Origin: Closterium sp. NIES-65 | Lineage: Eukaryota > Streptophyta > Zygnematophyceae > Desmidiales > Closteriaceae | Assembly (NCBI GenBank): GCA_948144175.1 | Contig: CANXME010002094.1 | Coordinates: forward strand, 427,137-491,136 | Length of the DNA stretch: 64,000 bases | Reading direction: 5' to 3' | Part shown: in pieces, positions 42,201 through 52,218 of the stretch | Layout: the number at the start of each line of letters is the position of its first letter | Position numbering within the stretch: position 1 is the stretch's first letter | Position numbers and translations under genes: made by a program | The notes under the pieces: model-generated | The model's database searches: none | What the model saw: only the letters and a program-made list of their open reading frames with translations | Told to the model about the DNA's origin: nothing

Positions 42201-45200
42201 GTGCGCATGTGAGATGTGTGCACTTGCATGTGTCTGTCAATCTGTTTATTGAATGCACAAGTACGAATGTGTATGCGTGTGTGCATGATTACCCTAGGTA
42301 AGCTTGGCTGCGATATGCATTTATGTGCATGCAAACATGTGCAGGTGTCATCAATCACACCTGCAGACAACCACACCTCCTTGCATGCACGCAATCAAGC
42401 CTTGACTGTGAGGTTGGTACTCGGCGGGGCGGGGTTCCCTCACCTCCACAAAGAATGAGTCGATCTGAGCGCCCTGCAGGGCGTGAGAGACACGTGGCAG
42501 CGGTGCAGTCATGTCCACCATATACACTCTGAGGGATGGGAAGGGGGGGAGGGGCGGTGGTGTAACATGGGAGAGATGGGAGGACTTAAGAGGTGCCTCA
42601 AAGGGCAGCGGTGCAGTCATGTCCACCACATACACTCTGAGGGATGGGCGGGATGGTGAAATGATTCTTGAGCGATGGGAGGGATGAGAGGACTTTCGTG
42701 GCGCCTTAAAGGGCAGCGCTGCTGTCATGTCCACCACGTACACTCTGACAGAGGGGAGCGATGGGGAGGATGATGAGAAATGATAGATAAGAGTCATGTC
42801 TGCAGAAAGCGGTGATGGGGGTTGTAGAAAGGGGTTGTGAGCGGTGGAAGGAGCTTGGCGCTAAGACGAGTGGTGGTGGGAGCAGGAGGGAGAGAGGCAT
42901 GGGCTGACTGTATAGACACTCCCTCCACTGCAACCACCAACACCACCATAATCACCACCAACACCACCATCCGCACTTGCTGTTGGTGCAGCAGGCAGTG
43001 AGGCGCGAGCTGACTTTGCATACACTCCCTTAACTGGAAGGAACACCACAACCACCATAACCAGCAAGATGGCTGCCACAACGACCGGCACCAGTACCAG
43101 CATGCACACCTGGCGTTGGTGCACGAGGCAGTGAGGCGCGCGCCATAGGCGTCCTGAGAGAGGCTCGTGATGCCCCTCACCCGCCATGGGGTGCCCGTGT
43201 GTGGCGGCTGGAGGGGTGAGGAAGGGGTTGGGAGGGGTGGGATGGGGTGGAATGGGAGTGGGATGGGGGTGAAGCGAGGGGGACTAATGGGGAGGGGAAT
43301 TAAAGCCATCTTGAGAGAGGCTGGTGATGCCTCGCACGCGCCATGGGTGCCTGTATGAGGGGGATGGAGGGATGGGGAGGGGCCGAGATGGGGGTGGGAT
43401 GGGGGTGAAGAGAGAGGGAGTGATGGGGAGGGGATTAAAGGCATGTTGAGAGAGGCTGGTGATGCCTCGCATGCGCCATGGGGTGCCCGTGTGTGATGGT
43501 TGGAAGGGACGGGGAGGAGGCGAGATGGTGGGTTGGAAAGAGAGGGGACGATGGCATTGGGGGAGTGGAAGGGGGTGGGGGTTTGGAGGGGTGAAAGGAG
43601 GGGGAGGAGAGTGAGGGTGCGGGGTGGTGGGGGTTGGGGGGGTGCTGACTAGTACCGGATTCCCAACCCCCCCAGTAGCACGCGGTGCAGGTGGACAATC
43701 CAGTGACGAGGAAGTATCAGGGCTGTCAGTGGGGCACATGGGCTGTCAGTGGAGCACATGGGCTGTCAGTGGGGCACATGGGCGTGAGGAGGCGACTTCA
43801 AGGCAGGTAGAGCCAGTGGGCAAGGGACGAGGGACGAGGGACGAGGGAGGAGGGGCAACAAGCAACGGGCGAAACGGGCAACAGGCGAGTGATGAGGGTG
43901 CAATGATGAGGGAGTAGTGATGAGGGTGTAGTGACTCCACGGTGCAAGCGCGGCGTGGGCAATGAACACGAAGCTACGGGTCCGACTCCACTGTGTCACT
44001 CGCTTGTTGCTTACCTGGGCAGGGGCTGGCGTGGCTGTGGGCGAGTGAGGGGCGGTGCTGGGGCACAAGGTGGTGAGCGGCTCTTTCAAAGCCCGCGTGT
44101 CCCAAAACTTGACGGCTCTGCTCCCATGCACAGCACACACAGCACACATGGAGACAGCACACAGTGACAAGAGCTCATTTCTTTGTCGCCTCAAGAATAT
44201 CCATGGCCCCACGAACAGCACAACACACACAGAGCGACAGCACGCAAGGACAAGGAAGGAAGCAGCACCGAGAAGCATGGATCCAATTTTTTACTCCCAG
44301 TAGACACCAACAATCTCGGGTGCATCCAACAGCTGCATGCTGAGCAACAGAGCTGCATGCTGAGCAACAGAGCTGCATGCTGAGCAACAGAGCTGCACCA
44401 TAGCGCAAGTGACTTTGGATGGATTCTCTCATCCGTGGCTAGCTGCTCATATTGCGGCTCGTGCCCTCTTCTGCTCCTACCAATCCTTGCTGCCCTGCTC
44501 ACTGACCATTGCAAACATTCCTCCTCTCTCTATCCTCCCTCCCTTGCTGCTCAAGACCTCAAGTCCTGCTCTTGTCATCATTCTCTCACCCAACCCATAA
44601 AACTCATCCATCCATCCCATTCCATCACATCCCACCCATCCATCCTATCCACCCATCAGAGATGCCAGTAGTGAAGAGCATGCGGGCGTCGTTGAGAGAG
44701 AAAAGCACATTCAGGCGGCACAAAGACACAGCCAGGCGGCACACTGGCACAGCACAGCTCGGCCAACCCATCTCGACCCACTCATCGGAGGTGCCAGTAG
44801 TGAAGAGCATGCGGGCGTCGAGGGAGAAGAGCACAGCGAGGCGGCAAAAAGACACAGCGAAGCACCACACAGCACCCCTACCCACCCATCCCATCCACCC
44901 ACCCGTCAGAGGCGCCAGCAGTGAAGGGCATGCAGGCGTTGAGGGAGAAGAGCACAGCGAGGCAGCACACTGGCACAGCACCGCACCACACAGAGCACCA
45001 CCCATCGAAACCATCCCACTCATCCCATCCCAACCAATGGCACCCACCCATCAGAGGCGCCAGCAGTGAAGAGCATGCGGGCATCAAGGGAGAAGAGCAC
45101 AGCGGTGACGGAGCACCCCACCACGGGGCGGATTCGCACCCGCTGCTGCTGAGGCCTGCCCTTGCGCTGCTGCGGCTGAGCATGCAGGGAGAGGGTGGGC

Positions 45201-47709
45201 GGAGAGCAGGGAGGGAAGCAGGATGAAAGGACAAAAAGAGGGGAAAGGCAAACAGAACAGGGGAGGGGAAAATAGTGGGAGATAGAGGGAATTTGGTGGA
45301 GGGATAGGAGGGAACTTATGGGGATAGATTAAGGGAACGGGGGGAAGAGCGGAAGATGAGGAGGGCGGTGAGATAGGGGGAAAGAGTGAAGAGAGATGGG
45401 AGAAGGTAGGAGGAGGGGGATAGAAGAGGTGGAGGGGGCGGCGGGGAGAGTAGGGACGTACAGGGGGCAGCAGCAGCGGGTGGCGCCATGAGGGGCGGGT
45501 GGTTTCGGGGAGATGTGCCCGCGGTATGGCTCTGAGGGGTGGTAGGCGGGGCAGAGGGATGATGAGCGATAAGGGGGGGTTGACACGGAAAAGAAAACAA
45601 GAACAAAGCATGTGTCACGAGCTGCGATTCCTTTGCAAGGGCCACAGGGCACGTGGCACGAGGCTCGAGGCACAACGGAAGGCAGAATAGCAGTGTGTGA
45701 GTTAGCGAGGAGGCGAGGAGCGAGCAATCACCCGGTAGGCTGGGAGGAGGTGCGAAGGTCCCACAGTAGAACAGCACCGTCTCGTGCCGCTGTTGCCAGA
45801 CAGTCTGGTGAGGGAAGCGAAGGGAAAGCGAGGTGGGGCGAGGGGAGGGGAAGTAGTGTACTCGACATGATGGCGCATGGACTGGTAATGTGTTGCTTGC
45901 AAGATGCAATGCGGGGAGCTCAACGATGGTTGTACGATGGAAGGTGAAGTGGCCGACACTTGAAAGACCATGAGAAAATTCTCATGGTCAAAACTCGAAT
46001 AACGTTTTGAGAAAGCGATCTGAATACAATGGAAATTCTAAGCATCTGTGCTTCTGGAGATTGTACGTATCAAAAATATATAAATGTATACATTTTTTTG
46101 CTTTGAGATTGCACTCCATCTAAACGTATCAACCCCGACTTTTTTAATCCATAACGGGTAACGGGCGTGTGCCCAAGTCTCGCGCAGTGGTGGAAAACTG
46201 GAAGAGATAAAACGGTTGGATTCGGTCGTTTTTGGGCGAGAGAAGTGTCCCCCACACGCCATTATCACACATACTTCCTAGAGGCCTATCCCAGATGACA
46301 CATGCCTGGGTTGGCGGGATGCGCAGCAGCGCATTTGACGGTGGCGCCATGGCCTCGCAGCACGGCCAGTCGCGTCGAACCGCTCGGCGCCACCTGCCAG
46401 CACGACGCCGTGCGATCGCCGGAACACGCGACGAGGCGACGACCGTCCTGACGAAGGAAAATGGAGATGGGTTAAGACGCAAAAGGCGAATACGATGGGC
46501 AAAGGTGACGACAGGTTGGGCGCGAATTGCCGCAATAGCTCGGTGCCACCTGCGACGAGGACGCCGTGCGGTCGACGGCCATTTTGATGAAATAAACGAG
46601 GCAACGATGCGAGCGGAAACGGGTAACGATGCAACAGACAAAGAACAAAAGGAAAGGAAACGACGTGATTGCACGAGAGAAGCGCGATCCGCTCGGCGCC
46701 ACCTGCCAGCGCGATCGCAGAAGTCGTGAGGAGGTGACGGCCGCCCTAGCGTGAAGGCCGGGAAACGAACAAGAAGACGACGCCGAGCGGAAGGCGCGAC
46801 GAGGGACGAAGGTTCAGCAGCGACAGTCGGGAAGGAGAGGCGAGGTGGAGAGTGACAAGCGCGAGTGCGCGCGGCACGAGAGGGGTAAGGGCGACGACGG
46901 ATGCGCGGCGCAGGAAGGCAGAGGCTATGCGGCGAAGGAAGACAGAGTTCTCATTTTCGGAACTCTTAACAGAGGCTGGGAGCGGAAGACAAAAGATTCT
47001 CGCCGAACGCTGACACAAAATACTCTTGAACCATCCACAACCTTCTGCTGATCCACGCTCTTTCCGGTGCCATACCTTGAGCCAGCACACGTCGAACACG
47101 GAGTTGCTGTGTGCATGCCACGTGGTCGATGGTCGCGTCGTGTACGCGTTACAGTCGGACCCGCTATCAATTTGCGCGCACATGGAAAGCGACGGCAGCG
47201 TGTTGACGACATTCACGAAACCGAGCTCGTCGCCCACCGCCGCTAAATGAGCCTCGTCCGAGCGCTGTCGGTGGGGGGAGAAACGAAGTTAATACCGAAA
47301 AATGGACCGACTGTTACACGGTAACCAGTTCTCTCTGGGACCGACAAAGGCACGAGCTTCGAGTGCGTCATCGCATGGCCAGATGCGTCATCGCATGTGT
47401 GGGACCAATTGACGCCCGGAGTCAATCATTCATGGCTCACCATCGCAGAGTGTGAATCGTCGCATTCTCACCACTGACGACTGTCAGCATACCGGCTCAC
47501 CTGACCGAAAGCCGCAAATTACGGGCTCACCTGGCCGAGAGCCGTCAATCACGGGCTCACCTGGCCGAAAGCCGTCAATCACGGGCTCACCTCGGAGAAC
47601 GCTACCGCCAGCGGGATGGCCGCCGTGTGGCACTGCCACGCGCGCTGCGACGCGAGGGGCGCCACCAGCGCCCGGCGCGTGAGGTGCTGCTGTACTGCGC
47701 GGGCCGTGC
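39218..47709 (-). CDS. DTL: CDT2/DTL-type WD40 substrate receptor of CUL4-DDB1 (5' end incomplete)
   Basis: CDT2 recruits CDT1 and other PCNA-bound proteins to the CUL4-DDB1 ubiquitin ligase during S phase. Exons: 47709-47591, 47264-47076, 46447-46394, [one not found], 45804-45732, 45531-45462, 45175-45048, 44117-44015, 43207-43110, 42528-42444, 42103-42035, 41137-41106, 40606-40558, 40291-39218. Key stretches are AVGDELGFVNVVNT and WHAHSNSVFDVCWLK, ACSGDRTASCWQ, then ATAARDGAVLLWDLR and GASDGAVKFWDTR (two WDxR boxes that bind DDB1), GITSLSQDAYGARLTASC, and SAADDSS. Phases agree at every listed join from 45804 onward and between the first three exons. A phase jump between 46394 and 45804 shows a small blade exon is missing. 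The C-terminal exon codes about 357 disordered residues with repeats. I see no PIP box. The first exon is not identified. Confidence 0.88.
39360..39640 (-). repeat. In-frame ~90 bp repeat in the CDT2 tail
   Basis: Three tandem coding units read CCNGGGMHADTACQSHGEK, then DLCSSGMHVDAQCASHEDK, then DLCSTGMHVDASDASHEEK. Each keeps Cys, GMH, Asp and SH at the same spacing. Confidence 0.85.
40790..40870 (+). repeat. 20 bp minisatellite
   Basis: About four units of caccatgacatgcatcacgt. Confidence 0.88.
40905..41085 (+). repeat. CATCACCCC repeat
   Basis: Short irregular units of catcaccccc and catcatcccc in a CDT2 intron. Confidence 0.88.
41446..42052 (-). repeat. 18 bp minisatellite made of a CDT2 exon end and splice donor
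   Basis: About 34 units of catgtgtggcaggtgatg on the CDT2 strand. The exon 42103-42035 ends aacgtgtggcag|gtgatg, and every unit repeats gtgtggcag|gtgatg. The frame is kept (VMHVWQ per unit) and stays open for about 26 units, until a TGTGACAG variant near 41552. Confidence 0.95.
42580..42750 (-). pseudogene. Two acceptor-side copies of a CDT2 exon
   Basis: RVYVVDMTAALPFKAP (about 42690-42745) and RVYVVDMTAPLPFEAP (about 42580-42640) precede the intact exon RVYMVDMTAPLPRVSHALQG (42444-42528). Both carry TCAG acceptors. The three copies are about 110 bp apart. Confidence 0.88.
42840..43030 (-). pseudogene. Two donor-side copies of a CDT2 exon end
   Basis: The copy at 42970-43020 reads SRLTACCTNSK with a GT donor, matching ARLTASCTNAR of the exon at 43110. 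A more decayed copy lies at 42845-42910. Confidence 0.78.
43300..43505 (-). pseudogene. Two acceptor-side copies of the CDT2 exon at 43110
   Basis: RGITSLSQDGFN (43300-43370) and HGHPMAHARHHQPLSTC in a shifted frame (43437-43505; RGITSLSQHAFN in frame) match the exon start PWRVRGITSLSQDAYG. Confidence 0.87.
44336..44397 (+). repeat. 20 bp minisatellite
   Basis: Three units of agctgcatgctgagcaacag. Confidence 0.93.
44660..44965 (-). pseudogene. Three donor-side copies of a CDT2 WD-blade exon
   Basis: AVLFSLNACMPFTAGASDG, AVLFSLDARMLFTTGTSDE and NVLFSLNDARMLFTTGISDG follow the intact exon 45175-45048 (TAVLFSLDARMLFTAGASDG), spaced about 80-130 bp. The first and third keep a GG|GTGG donor. Confidence 0.9.
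46541..46725 (-). pseudogene. Two upstream partial copies of the CDT2 exon at 46394
   Basis: VDRTASSSQ|VAPS (about 46541-46590) and a shorter block with GCTGGCAG|GTGGCGCC (about 46685-46725) resemble the exon end GDRTASCWQ|VAPS. Unlike the other cases, donor-bearing copies lie upstream here. Confidence 0.65.
47495..47590 (-). pseudogene. Three donor-side copies after a CDT2 exon
   Basis: After the true donor (TCCGAG|GTGAGCCCG at 47591) a 30 bp block cggctttcggccag|gtgagc recurs three times. Each has a consensus-like CAG|GTGAGC donor that is stronger than the true one. Confidence 0.88.
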
Positions 47710-48829
47710 CTGGGGTGGAGGCGGAGGGTGATGCGCACACACGCAAAGACGAAGATACCCGATTGGGGTGGGGCATGCGTACCGTCGCGAGCGGATAGAG
47801 TGATGAGCATGCAGAAAGAGGCTACGACGCAATGCCTGCTCGTAGAATTGTTCGCCGCAGCATGCCAGAAAGGTTCTCTTAGCTAGAATGGCTAAGTATC
47901 TCAGCAAAGTTAGCAGGCAGGCCGAGCTACGGTCTGTTTCCGTACCTCGTGACGTACCCAGTTCTCTCCGCCGAAGCAGATAGTGAACATCGGAAGCATT
48001 CATCGGCGCTGAGTCTGTTCGCGCACGCGGAAGAGCAGAAACAACTAGAATAGTACAGATAACTTTTGAAGTCGCAGCGGACTGGGCCAAAGTTTTGAGT
48101 GCAATGCGATAGGAAAAGGGAGATTGACGAGGCACCGACTATGGGGGAGGCAGTAACCAGGGAATATGAAAGCACAAGAAAATGAACTGCACTGCCAGAG
48201 AAGAAATGCAAAGGGGGGGGGGGGCCATCTGACCCTCCGAGCAGGTGTGGGTGGGAGAGCTCGCAAACAAGCGGGAGAGCGAGCAGTCGGTGTTCTCGAG
48301 GTTCGTGAGGGCGGGTCCTTATCGTTCGTTTGAATGAGGCTCAGTGAGATGTCTCGCGTTCTACAACAGTTAAACTAGTTACCAAATCGGTCGGGATGGG
48401 TATTGACCAGAAATGAAATGAAAATGACGCGCCCTGAGGAAGTCTTGAAATTTCGAATTCAAAATTTGCGGATCGCTGAAGCATTAGCGAGAGATTGCGG
48501 AGAGAATTATCCATCGTGTAACAAGTATTGATTGTGTACATCCATGTTATGAGTTGAAATTTTGTTGACCGAACATTCCTGGGTTGCAATGCAATCAAAC
48601 CCGCAAGTCTGTTTGGTAAAAAGTTGCCTCTCTAGAGCCAAGATACAGGTGAGAGGGGAGCATTCGATTATACCGGGTGAGACTGATTGAAACCCGTTCA
48701 GCAATAGTGGTTGCCTCTCTGGTGCCAAGATACAGTTCTAGCGATTCAGCGTGGCTGGCAGACACAGCGCTAATCACCACTTATTGACCATCCTAATACA
48801 GAGTTCGCTCCCGGTCCAAAGCCCCAGTG
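47710..48829. promoter_or_regulatory. CDT2 upstream region
   Basis: The region should contain the CDT2 start exon and promoter and the 3' UTR of the pyrophosphatase-like gene. Several ORFs of 60-177 codons exist but none shows family motifs. A short direct repeat (agccaagatac / tgccaagatac with ctctctgg) occurs at about 48620-48735. Confidence 0.4.
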
Positions 48830-51800
48830 CTATCGGGGCGTGGCGGCGGTGTCACTTCTCCCGCGTTGGGCCTTGTGCGACAAGCTCTTTGCAAATACCC
48901 GTTTCCTAAGATCCGGCGATCCATCTCTCACAAGCACTGTCCGCTGACCGGCTGGGTCCTCGTACGACACACTGCGGCCAATTCTGGAGGGGCTGGAAGA
49001 GTGGGAAGCATGGGAAGTGCATGGGTGCATGGCATGGTCATGCTGCTGCCCTGGCGGCTCACCCGCCACATGCTGCTGTGCGCCCAAGCCACCCCACCCA
49101 TGTGCATGGTGAACGCTCTCACCATGCTTAGAGTGGCGGTTGCTGGCGTTACCGCGATGTGGCGAGGAGGAAAACACATCCCGGCCGCTGTGGCCCCAGA
49201 GGTGCTTGAAGGAGATGCGCGAGGCGATGCTCCATCGGCGAGTGAGCCCAGGCGCATGCTCGGAAGGAGAGTCTGGGCTGGCAGCACCATGAGCACCGCC
49301 ACCCGGGGACACACCCCGTCGGTCGGGACCAAACCCCCGCCTGCTCGATTCTTGATGATGACCACTTCTGCTTAAGTCCAGGCCAAACCTTTCTTGCTCT
49401 GCTTCCAAGCTTCTAGGATCGGTCCTTGACCGAACCATAGGCAGTGTGAAGAGCAACCTGCTGCCATGCCCAGCCTCGGACCGTCTTTTCACATCCTCCT
49501 CCCATCCCTCCCCTTGCACTGCCAGCCTGTCTGATATATGGCCTCTCAGCCCACCATAGCACCTAACCGCACTGCCAGCAGCAGCAGCGCCCATGTCAAG
49601 AGAGGGAGGAGAACCCCTACACCCATGACTATCGCCTCCAGCAGCGCGGCCATGCGAGCCATGGGTGCGGGTTCTCATCATGTGGTGCTCGTCGTCTCCG
49701 TCCCGCACCGACCTGCTGCGCATGAAGGGCCCGCTGTGGAAGATGGCATCCAGGCCGGCCCAGGGGAGCTTCATGCCCTTGCTGGGGGTGGGAGTGGTGG
49801 AGGTGGATGCGGTGGAGGTGGGTGTGGCGGAAGTGGGCGTGGTGGAGGAGTTGCCTTTCCTGCTGAAGGACGAACTGAATTCGAACCAACCGTTGTTCCA
49901 CATGTGATGGTGCTCTGAATTGCTCCTCACTACACCGCTCAAATCGTCGCAGTCACCCAATTCGCTGATTTCGCCAGTGTAACTTGATTTCGTGTCAGCC
50001 AGTTCGCCAGCCAGATTGCCTCTCCTGTTATAGCCTGCATCATTCGAAGCACCAAAACCGGACGCAACATTTCGCCTTGGACCGACGCTCTCAGTAACGC
50101 GGACGTCACTGCGTTCCATGGACCGCGAGCGTCGATCGCCAGTAGGCAGAGAGAGCGGGTTGCCAGCGGAATCAATTTCAGTTTGACCTAATCCGTTACT
50201 GTCCTTGACGCTGTTAGACTTCGCGAAGATTCGACTGCTTTCCACACCCGCCCAATAATTCCTCCCACCACTGCCAACGCCGCTAATGGAGTGGCTACCG
50301 TTGCTCCATGTGGCACCGCGCCCAATTATACGCGAAGTTCCGCCGGTTACCGGCAACGCTTTTGGCGGATTGTGCGACAGCACGGCCCTGTGCCTCCCCA
50401 GGCTGCCACTATCGCTGCTGCCGTCACTCCCTGCTCGCTCAAACTGCCTCGCCGTCTTGCACTCCCTTCCGTCCTCCTCGCCGTTTCCCATGAGCCTTTC
50501 TCGGACGCAATAGTCGTCCTTGGCTGCAGCGTCGCCTTCCGTAGAGTCGCCACCATCGTTTAGAATGTCCGCTGCAGCATCGCGTTGCTCTGCATCGTCT
50601 ACTCCTCCGCGTGCCGCCTTTGCCTCCTTGCGTCGCGAGACCCCACGAGGCGCCACGACGGACGTTGTTGCCGCCTTGGCGGCGGCGGACATAGCGCCTC
50701 TCAGACTTGTCGCCTTCCCCCCCGACGACTGTTCGGTCCCGCAACACCCGCCGCCTCGCCAGCAGCTCTCGAAATTAGCGTCTCCGCCGAAACCCCTGCT
50801 GCTGGCGCCGGGTCGCGCGACGAGCTGAAGAAGGCTGCTGTCGCTCAGCCCGTGGCCTTCCTCCCATCCCTCCACGGCGTGCTCGCAGACGCGCTGCCGC
50901 CGCTGCAGCGAGGGGCGGCGCAGCGTCGCGACGAGCAACCGCCACGCGCTGTGCGCCTCGCGCACCACGTGCTCCGCCTTCTGAGCAGATTTTTCCCAGT
51001 TGTCCGCGACGTCGCGCTGCGGGGACTCGAGAATCCGCCATGGGTTCGGCCCGACTGTAGTGAACCCTCCCGCGTCGGCCCACGCCTTCACTTGCGGCAG
51101 CGCCGTCGCCGCGACGGCCGCCGTCTCCCCCGCCTCAACTAGCGGATCGTCCGCCGCCACCACGACCAGCTTCCATGAAACTTCCGACCCCAGGCCCGGG
51201 CGCAGGCGCACGGGCAGCGCGAGGAGCGGCAGCACGGGGAACACGTCGCCGGGGTCGCGCTCCCTCGCGCCCACCTCCACCGCCTCCAACGGCGCGTTGT
51301 CCAAAATTACGGGAAACGCGGCGCCGGGCTCGGCGAAGGGGTCGTCGGAGGTGTCGCTGAAGGTGTCGCCCAGAGGATCGTCGAAGGGGACTGAGGGCAC
51401 GGAAAGCGAGCGGAAAAAATCGCGCCGAATTGTAGCAACGGGTTTGTTGGGAGAGAGTGCGGTTTGGGTCGGTTCGGAGGGAGCGGGCGCGAGGACGCAG
51501 GTCTGCGGAATTATACCGACGTTCCACGGGCGCTGCTCCGCGTCGTCGACGCGCACGCTGCCGTCGAGCGACAGGCGACGACGACGACCCGAGAGCGACG
51601 CGGCGAACGACGAGGACTTGCCGGACGTGCAGATGAAGTTGAGCGGCGCGGGAAGCTTGTCGCGGGACGAACGGGGACTAGCGGGAGTGGAAGTAGGGGA
51701 GAAGAGGATGACATCATGCCAGATGGAGACGACGTGGCCTGCTCCAATGAGAGCGAGAAGGTTACCTTGAGGCCGCTCTGACATAATTCGAGGCATAAGG

Positions 51801-51916
51801 GATATTAGTGGTGGGACAGAACCTGGCAGGTTGATGGTAGGGAGAAAATGGGTTAAATCTCTCATGTGTTCAGGCATGGAAAGCTGTAAGTAAAATTCAT
51901 TTTCCTTACTTCGCAT
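48830..51916 (-). CDS. Pyrophosphatase-fold protein without catalytic residues, long disordered tail
   Basis: A 1028-residue open frame. Residues 61-330 follow the family I soluble inorganic pyrophosphatase fold in order: SIWHDVILF (64-72), LNFIC (92-96), PWNVGIIPQT (130-139), DNAPLEAVEVGAR (206-218), GDVFPVLPLLALP (223-235), SWKLVVVAADDPL (247-259), AHSAWRLL (321-328). The metal-binding signature, normally DNDPxD, is DNAPLE. The conserved Tyr of NYG is Val, the Glu-Ile-Pro-Lys box is replaced, and the Asp before Trp-Lys is Ser. Catalysis is therefore unlikely. Residues about 340-1028 are low-complexity, rich in Gly, Ser, Arg and His, with no domain I know. The ATG at 51916 is simply the first in frame; an upstream exon is possible. 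Tail-to-head with CDT2 on the same strand. Confidence 0.8.
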   Translation of the reverse strand: MRSKENEFYLQLSMPEHMRDLTHFLPTINLPGSVPPLISLMPRIMSERPQGNLLALIGAGHVVSIWHDVILFSPTSTPASPRSSRDKLPAPLNFICTSGKSSSFAASLSGRRRRLSLDGSVRVDDAEQRPWNVGIIPQTCVLAPAPSEPTQTALSPNKPVATIRRDFFRSLSVPSVPFDDPLGDTFSDTSDDPFAEPGAAFPVILDNAPLEAVEVGARERDPGDVFPVLPLLALPVRLRPGLGSEVSWKLVVVAADDPLVEAGETAAVAATALPQVKAWADAGGFTTVGPNPWRILESPQRDVADNWEKSAQKAEHVVREAHSAWRLLVATLRRPSLQRRQRVCEHAVEGWEEGHGLSDSSLLQLVARPGASSRGFGGDANFESCWRGGGCCGTEQSSGGKATSLRGAMSAAAKAATTSVVAPRGVSRRKEAKAARGGVDDAEQRDAAADILNDGGDSTEGDAAAKDDYCVRERLMGNGEEDGRECKTARQFERAGSDGSSDSGSLGRHRAVLSHNPPKALPVTGGTSRIIGRGATWSNGSHSISGVGSGGRNYWAGVESSRIFAKSNSVKDSNGLGQTEIDSAGNPLSLPTGDRRSRSMERSDVRVTESVGPRRNVASGFGASNDAGYNRRGNLAGELADTKSSYTGEISELGDCDDLSGVVRSNSEHHHMWNNGWFEFSSSFSRKGNSSTTPTSATPTSTASTSTTPTPSKGMKLPWAGLDAIFHSGPFMRSRSVRDGDDEHHMMRTRTHGSHGRAAGGDSHGCRGSPPSLDMGAAAAGSAVRCYGGLRGHISDRLAVQGEGWEEDVKRRSEAGHGSRLLFTLPMVRSRTDPRSLEAEQERFGLDLSRSGHHQESSRRGFGPDRRGVSPGGGAHGAASPDSPSEHAPGLTRRWSIASRISFKHLWGHSGRDVFSSSPHRGNASNRHSKHGESVHHAHGWGGLGAQQHVAGEPPGQQHDHAMHPCTSHASHSSSPSRIGRSVSYEDPAGQRTVLVRDGSPDLRKRVFAKSLSHKAQRGRSDTAATPR

Positions 51917-51938
51917 CCCTGCTCAACGCGTACATCAC

Positions 51939-52218
51939 TGTAGCACCACAGTCAGCACCGTTACCACTCGCATCTACAATCCGCCCGCCACCTTCGCACA
52001 TCACACCCCGACCTCACGGCTCGGCGGGTAACCCGCGCTCCGGGCCTCCGCTTCGACACTTTTTCCCAACCTCAGTCCCAGGCCCGTCGCGCGACAACTA
52101 CAGTCCATTACCGTTACCACTGTAGTTTCGCTATATATTCTTCGCTCATGCCTTCGCTCATTGTACTCTTGCTTCGATAGTGCAATTCTCGTTCGTTCAC
52201 TCAATTGCACTCGTAACA
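51939..52218 (+). repeat. Probable solo Gypsy LTR
   Basis: The segment starts TGTAGCACCACAG and ends CTCGTAACA. It is 280 bp and has gctatatattcttcg at the same relative place as the TATA-like box in the LTR at 13163-13443, and a similar ...cgttcg...taaca end. The interior sequence differs, so it is a related family. No 5 bp target duplication is evident. It begins 23 bases upstream of the ORF start at 51916. Confidence 0.5.

Noticed and set aside
41301..42301. MQHLPHMHHLPH and GDACVAGDACVAG repeat ORFs
   Set aside because: Other frames or strand of the 18 bp donor repeat in CDT2; only the VMHVWQ frame is linked to an exon.
16180..47590. Exon copies as retrocopied or shuffled exons
   Set aside because: Copies retain intron sequence next to splice sites and lie in tandem on the predicted side of the intact exon, so DNA-level tandem duplication fits better.
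48827..51770. Plus-strand ORFs of 180-256 codons opposite the pyrophosphatase-like gene
   Set aside because: High-GC shadows; the minus frame is continuous for 1028 codons and contains the conserved motifs.
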